64,000 nucleotides of DNA, from NCBI RefSeq assembly GCF_036330325.1, contig NZ_JAZDRO010000003.1, positions 1 to 64,000 of the forward strand, read 5' to 3'. The notes below the pieces were generated by a model. That model was not told where the DNA came from and did no database searches. It saw nothing but the letters and a program-made list of their open reading frames with translations. Of the stretch, positions 60,415-64,000 are shown piece after piece; positions within the stretch are counted from its first letter, which is position 1, and the number at the start of each line of letters is the position of its first letter. Source of the stretch: Hyphobacterium marinum (GTDB lineage: Bacteria; Pseudomonadota; Alphaproteobacteria; Caulobacterales; Maricaulaceae). A program made the position numbers and the translations under genes.

Positions 60415-63400
60415 TCGGCAGGCGCGAGGCGCGCAGGAGACGGAACGGCTCGGACTTCACCGACCCGCAAGAGACTTGGCAGAAGGAAGAGGGTGAAGAC
60501 GAGCGACACGCTCATGCCGCCGACAATCGCTGCAGCGAGGCCGCGATAGATTTCGCTGCCTGCGCCCGGGAAGACCAGAAGTGGGGTCATCCCGAGAATG
60601 GAGGTCAGCGTGGACATGAAGATCGGCCGCATCCGCAAGCGCAGCGCCTGGTCAACCGCTTCACGCCGGCTGAGGCCTTCACGTTCGCCCTGCCGTGTCT
60701 GGTCGACGAGCAGGATTGCATTGTTGATGACCAGACCGAGCAGGATGATGAAGCCCATCATGGTCAGCAGGTCGAGCGGCTGGCGTTGCTGGGCGACGCT
60801 TTGCAGGACCGTATCGAGGATACGCAGCACCGCTACCCCGCCGACGGTCGCCAGCGGGATGGTAATGAGCACGATCACTGAATCCCGGATCGATCGGAAC
60901 AGACCGGCCAGGATCAGGAAAAGGATGAACAGCGCGAACAGGAAGTTCTGCGTCATCGTCGTGACCGCGCGGTCCAGACTGTCCGCCGACCCGCCATAGC
61001 TGATAGAGCCGTCGGACGGCAGGGCGTCATAGATGGCCGGCTCGACATCGGTACGGATCGCCTCGAGCACTTCCTGCAGCGTCATGTCCTCGGGCTGGGA
61101 CATGAAGAGCGTGATGGTCCGGCGCCGATCGACGCGCTGCAGTCCGCCCGGGACCAGTGTTTCCTCGACTTCGACCAGATCGCCAAGCGGCAGGACCGCG
61201 CCACTGGGCGTCGCGACCGGTACGCCTTCCAGCTCCTGGAAGGAATTCCAGCCTTCGGTCCGAAGGATCATGTTCAACCGCGTCTCACCGTCGAAATATT
61301 CTCCGACGAACAGGCCGTCACCGAGCATGGACACGATGCTGGAAACGCCGGCCCGGGACCAGCCGACTTCCTGGATGCGCCGGTCATTGGGGCGGATTGC
61401 ATAGCTCGGCTGGGTCGCCTGGGGGGACGGGTTGGCATTGATATTCACATTGGGGAAACGCTCTCGCAGGAGGCGCATCCCCTCGCCCGCCGCTCGGGCC
61501 AGGGCCTCGGGGTCGGCCGATTGCAGATTGACCTGCACGTTGCCGCCGCCACCGAAATTGCCGAACAGGTCGCCGCGCGCCGCGAAGGCGTTCACGTCCG
61601 GGATACCCTGGACGATCTCGTCACGCACCAGACGCTCCAGCTCGCGCACATCGCCAATGTCCTGCGGGCGTACACCAAGGGTCGCGAACTGGCCGCCCTG
61701 TCCGCCGATATAGTAATTCCGCAAGGCCGGTTCGCGCTCACCGGACATGTAGGGTTCAAGCCGTTCGATGACCGGCTGGACCACGTCGGAGCGCACCCAT
61801 TCCACGTCCGCACCGGCCGGCAACATGAAGAAGGCGTCGATGGCGTCGCGTTTGACCGGCGGGAGATAATCGAGATTGGGCAGGAGGAACCAGGTCGCGG
61901 CGAGCGGCACCGCGATCAGCCCGCCGATCAGGCCATAGCGCCGGACGGGACGATCCGAGGTGAACATGATGAAATCCGCGATCCGAGACAGGATCGGTTG
62001 AGGCCGCTTGTCATTCTTGGAGCGCACGAAACGCGCCGCAGCGACCGGCAGGATCGTCACCGCCACGACCATCGACAGCGCCACTCCAACCGCAATGGTG
62101 ATCGCAAGATCGGCGAACAGCTGACCTTCCGCATCATCCAGGAAGATGATCGGCAGGAAGATGGCAACTGTCGTCGTGGTCGAGGCAAAGAGCGCACCCC
62201 ACACCTGGCCGGCACCCTTGTCCGAGGCGGTTTCAGGGTCTTCCCCCGCCTCCCGTCTTCGTACGATATTCTCAAGGACCACAATGGCGGCGTCGAGCAC
62301 CATCCCCGTCGCAAAGGCGAGACCCGCAAGCGAAATCACGTTCAGCGACCGGCCCAGCAGGAACAGGACAATCAGCGTCGAGAGCAGGCAGACGGGAATC
62401 GCGAGCGCAATGATCATCGTCGCCCGCGCTCGGCGCAGGAACAGCCATAGCCCGCCAATGGCCAGCATGATCCCGAAGACGAGATTGGTCCGGAGAAGAT
62501 TGATCGCCCGGTTGATGAAGACCGAGGCGTCAAATGACGGCTGAATGGTCAGGCCAAGGGCTGCGGCCTCGTTCTCGTTGAGGTTGGCGACTTCATCCTT
62601 CACCGCATTCAGCGTGGCGAGGAAGTTCGCGCCATTCTGACGCGACACCGCGATGCCGATGGCCGGATTGCCATTCTGGTAGGCAAATCCCTGCCGCTCA
62701 CCCAGCTCGATTCCAACGGTCGCGATATCGCCTAAGCGAACCGGGCTGCCGTCCCGCCAGTCGATGACCAGCTCGTTGAGTTCGCGGGGATCGTATTCGC
62801 CCTCATAGTTGAGCGTAAAGGCGCGCCGGCCAATGGTGGCGTTGCCACCGGACACATCGCGATTGCCGTTCAGCGCCGCGACGATCTGGGGGATAGTCAC
62901 GCCAAGGGCTGCCGCGCGATACGGATCAAGCACGATCTGGAATTCGCGGTTCCTCAGCCCCCAGTTAACCTGGGCGTTTGCGACGCCGGGAATGGCCGAG
63001 AGGCGCGGTGCGACGATGTTGTTGGCAAAATCGGCATAGTCGTCGACGTCATTGGGATTGCCGGGCTGCAGCTGGATGAAGAAATAGATCAGCATTTCGC
63101 CGCCGCCGCCCATCGCACCGCCATTGAAGATGTTCGGGCCATAGGCATCGAGTGGCATGGGCGGCAGCTGGTTCATCCGGCTGACGACCTCGATCATCGC
63201 CTGGTCCATATTCGTGCCATTGGCAAAGGTCAGGGCGATGAAGGCCCCGCCCTGACCGATATTGACCCGCATTTCCTCGAGGCCGGTCAGGCCGGTCAGG
63301 GCCTGTTCCTGCGGTTCGACGATTTCCGATTCGAGTTCCTGGGGAGAGGCTGAGCGCCACGACGTCTGCACGAAGAGCTGCGGACGACTGGTATCTGGAA

Positions 63401-63509
63401 ACAGCTGCATCGGCAGCTGTATAAAACTCGCCGCCCCGATCACGGTCAGCAGCAACAGGCCGATCAGCACGGCCACCGGATTTTTCAGTGCAAAGCGCGT
63501 CAGGAACAT
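60411..63509 (-). CDS. RND-family efflux pump (AcrB/MexF-like)
   Basis: A 1032-residue inner-membrane transporter of typical RND length: first transmembrane helix near residues 10-30 (NPVAVLIGLLLLTVIGAASF), porter domain, then the transmembrane block with charged residues in GLAFATGMVLDAAIVVLENI, and a second half repeating the plan (DLLTMMGFIILLGLVINNAI). Substrates may be drugs, dyes, lipids or metals; the lack of CzcA hallmarks favours an organic compound exporter. The pump gene precedes its adaptor, the reverse of the acrAB order. No regulator is adjacent. Confidence 0.93.
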   Translation of the reverse strand: MFLTRFALKNPVAVLIGLLLLTVIGAASFIQLPMQLFPDTSRPQLFVQTSWRSASPQELESEIVEPQEQALTGLTGLEEMRVNIGQGGAFIALTFANGTNMDQAMIEVVSRMNQLPPMPLDAYGPNIFNGGAMGGGGEMLIYFFIQLQPGNPNDVDDYADFANNIVAPRLSAIPGVANAQVNWGLRNREFQIVLDPYRAAALGVTIPQIVAALNGNRDVSGGNATIGRRAFTLNYEGEYDPRELNELVIDWRDGSPVRLGDIATVGIELGERQGFAYQNGNPAIGIAVSRQNGANFLATLNAVKDEVANLNENEAAALGLTIQPSFDASVFINRAINLLRTNLVFGIMLAIGGLWLFLRRARATMIIALAIPVCLLSTLIVLFLLGRSLNVISLAGLAFATGMVLDAAIVVLENIVRRREAGEDPETASDKGAGQVWGALFASTTTTVAIFLPIIFLDDAEGQLFADLAITIAVGVALSMVVAVTILPVAAARFVRSKNDKRPQPILSRIADFIMFTSDRPVRRYGLIGGLIAVPLAATWFLLPNLDYLPPVKRDAIDAFFMLPAGADVEWVRSDVVQPVIERLEPYMSGEREPALRNYYIGGQGGQFATLGVRPQDIGDVRELERLVRDEIVQGIPDVNAFAARGDLFGNFGGGGNVQVNLQSADPEALARAAGEGMRLLRERFPNVNINANPSPQATQPSYAIRPNDRRIQEVGWSRAGVSSIVSMLGDGLFVGEYFDGETRLNMILRTEGWNSFQELEGVPVATPSGAVLPLGDLVEVEETLVPGGLQRVDRRRTITLFMSQPEDMTLQEVLEAIRTDVEPAIYDALPSDGSISYGGSADSLDRAVTTMTQNFLFALFILFLILAGLFRSIRDSVIVLITIPLATVGGVAVLRILDTVLQSVAQQRQPLDLLTMMGFIILLGLVINNAILLVDQTRQGEREGLSRREAVDQALRLRMRPIFMSTLTSILGMTPLLVFPGAGSEIYRGLAAAIVGGMSVSLVFTLFLLPSLLRVGEVRAVPSPARLAPAE

Positions 63510-63625
63510 GGCGAATGGCTCTCCCCTCGTCGCTCCGTGATGGAGCGGGAGACCTCGCCGTGCCCATACAGTCAGATTACGTTTGGTTCACGCGGGTTTG
63601 GAGACCGCCGCGCAGACCAGGGGCG

Positions 63626-64000
63626 TTAGACCCGGACCTCGGCAATCGTGGCTTCCGTCTGCGCCTTGATTTCATCAACCGTCACCCCGGGTGCCAGTTC
63701 GATGAGTGCCAGTCCGCCCTCAACCACGTCGAACACGCCGAGTGTGGTGATGATGCGGTCAACCACCCCCGTCCCGGTGAGCGGCAACGTGCACGCCTTC
63801 AGGAGCTTCGGGTCACCGGCCTTGGAAGAATGGTCCATGATCACGACAACACGCTTGACGCCGGCGACGAGATCCATCGCACCGCCCATTCCCTTCACCA
63901 TTTTTCCCGGAATCATCCAGTTGGCGATATCACCGGATTCCGAGACTTCCATGGCCCCGAGAATGGACAGGTCGATATGCCCGCCGCGGATCATGCCGAA
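63626..64000 (-). CDS. CoA-transferase subunit B (3-oxoacid CoA-transferase type), 5' truncated
   Basis: The frame is open to the window end, so the N-terminal part lies outside. The visible 124 residues (FGMIRGGHIDLSILGAME, IANWMIPGKMVKGMGGAMDL, VVVIMDHSSKAG, LPLTGTGVVDRIITTLGV) are the C-terminal half of the B subunit of succinyl-CoA:3-ketoacid (acetoacetate or 3-oxoadipate) CoA-transferase. The catalytic glutamate lies upstream, outside the window. It could act on acetoacetate or 3-oxoadipate; a link to the nearby thiolase is possible but not shown. Confidence 0.9.
   Translation of the reverse strand, partial: FGMIRGGHIDLSILGAMEVSESGDIANWMIPGKMVKGMGGAMDLVAGVKRVVVIMDHSSKAGDPKLLKACTLPLTGTGVVDRIITTLGVFDVVEGGLALIELAPGVTVDEIKAQTEATIAEVRV

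Overview
The window is a high-GC, gene-dense stretch of chromosome with very short intergenic gaps. Gene content and order point to an alphaproteobacterium, most likely the Caulobacterales/Maricaulales (Hyphomonadaceae-like) group: pyruvate dehydrogenase E2, lpd, lipA, a COQ10-like gene, cinA, ispDF, dusB, ntrY, ntrX, trkA, hfq, hflX and mazG lie in a conserved order, followed by rlpA, dacC, tmk, holB and tatD. No prophage, transposase, integron or CRISPR array was seen. The genus is inferred, not proven.

Layout. (1) 1-12.9 kb: the pdhC 3' end and lpdA, split by accessory genes: a serine hydrolase, a cupin, a haloalkane dehalogenase broken by an in-frame TAG, three tandem secreted tail-collar paralogs, then four exported repeat proteins with a bactofilin-like beta-helix pattern around a lone acyl-ACP/acyl-CoA synthetase. 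(2) 13-26.3 kb: housekeeping block lipA to hflX, with the NtrYX two-component pair but no ntrBC, and TrkA/TrkH potassium uptake. (3) 26.3-32.8 kb: a minus-strand run rlpA-dacC-tmk-holB-tatD-MBL-mazG, then tRNA-Ser(UGA). (4) 33-44.4 kb: SulP transporter with UspA, DUF1801, a PYROXD2-like oxidoreductase, a very large exported propeller-amidohydrolase, a ParA-like ATPase with a small unknown partner, and an M2 (ACE-like) peptidase. (5) 44.4-57.6 kb: a catabolic operon for tryptophan. (6) 57.6-64 kb: a RAM-domain protein, L-serine deaminase, an RND efflux pump with its adaptor, and the 3' end of a CoA-transferase subunit.

The most interesting system is region 5. KynA, KynB and KynU turn tryptophan into anthranilate plus alanine and formate. 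A divergently placed CoA ligase then probably makes 2-aminobenzoyl-CoA, and a fused flavin monooxygenase/Old-Yellow-Enzyme protein (2-aminobenzoyl-CoA monooxygenase/reductase type) attacks the ring. The same operon carries a bifunctional hydratase/dehydrogenase, an SDR, an atypical crotonase lacking both canonical glutamates, an acyl-CoA dehydrogenase and an atypical Rid-family protein, and a thiolase lies convergently. Together these look like a nearly complete tryptophan to central metabolism route through the aerobic 'hybrid' CoA pathway, with candidate enzymes for its poorly resolved lower steps.

The second notable system is the set of four exported proteins at 7.4-12.9 kb. They are built of about 17-residue repeats, and three share a C-terminal module with a fixed cysteine pair (VCA ... 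R-x-CD). No gap between genes exceeds 300 bases.
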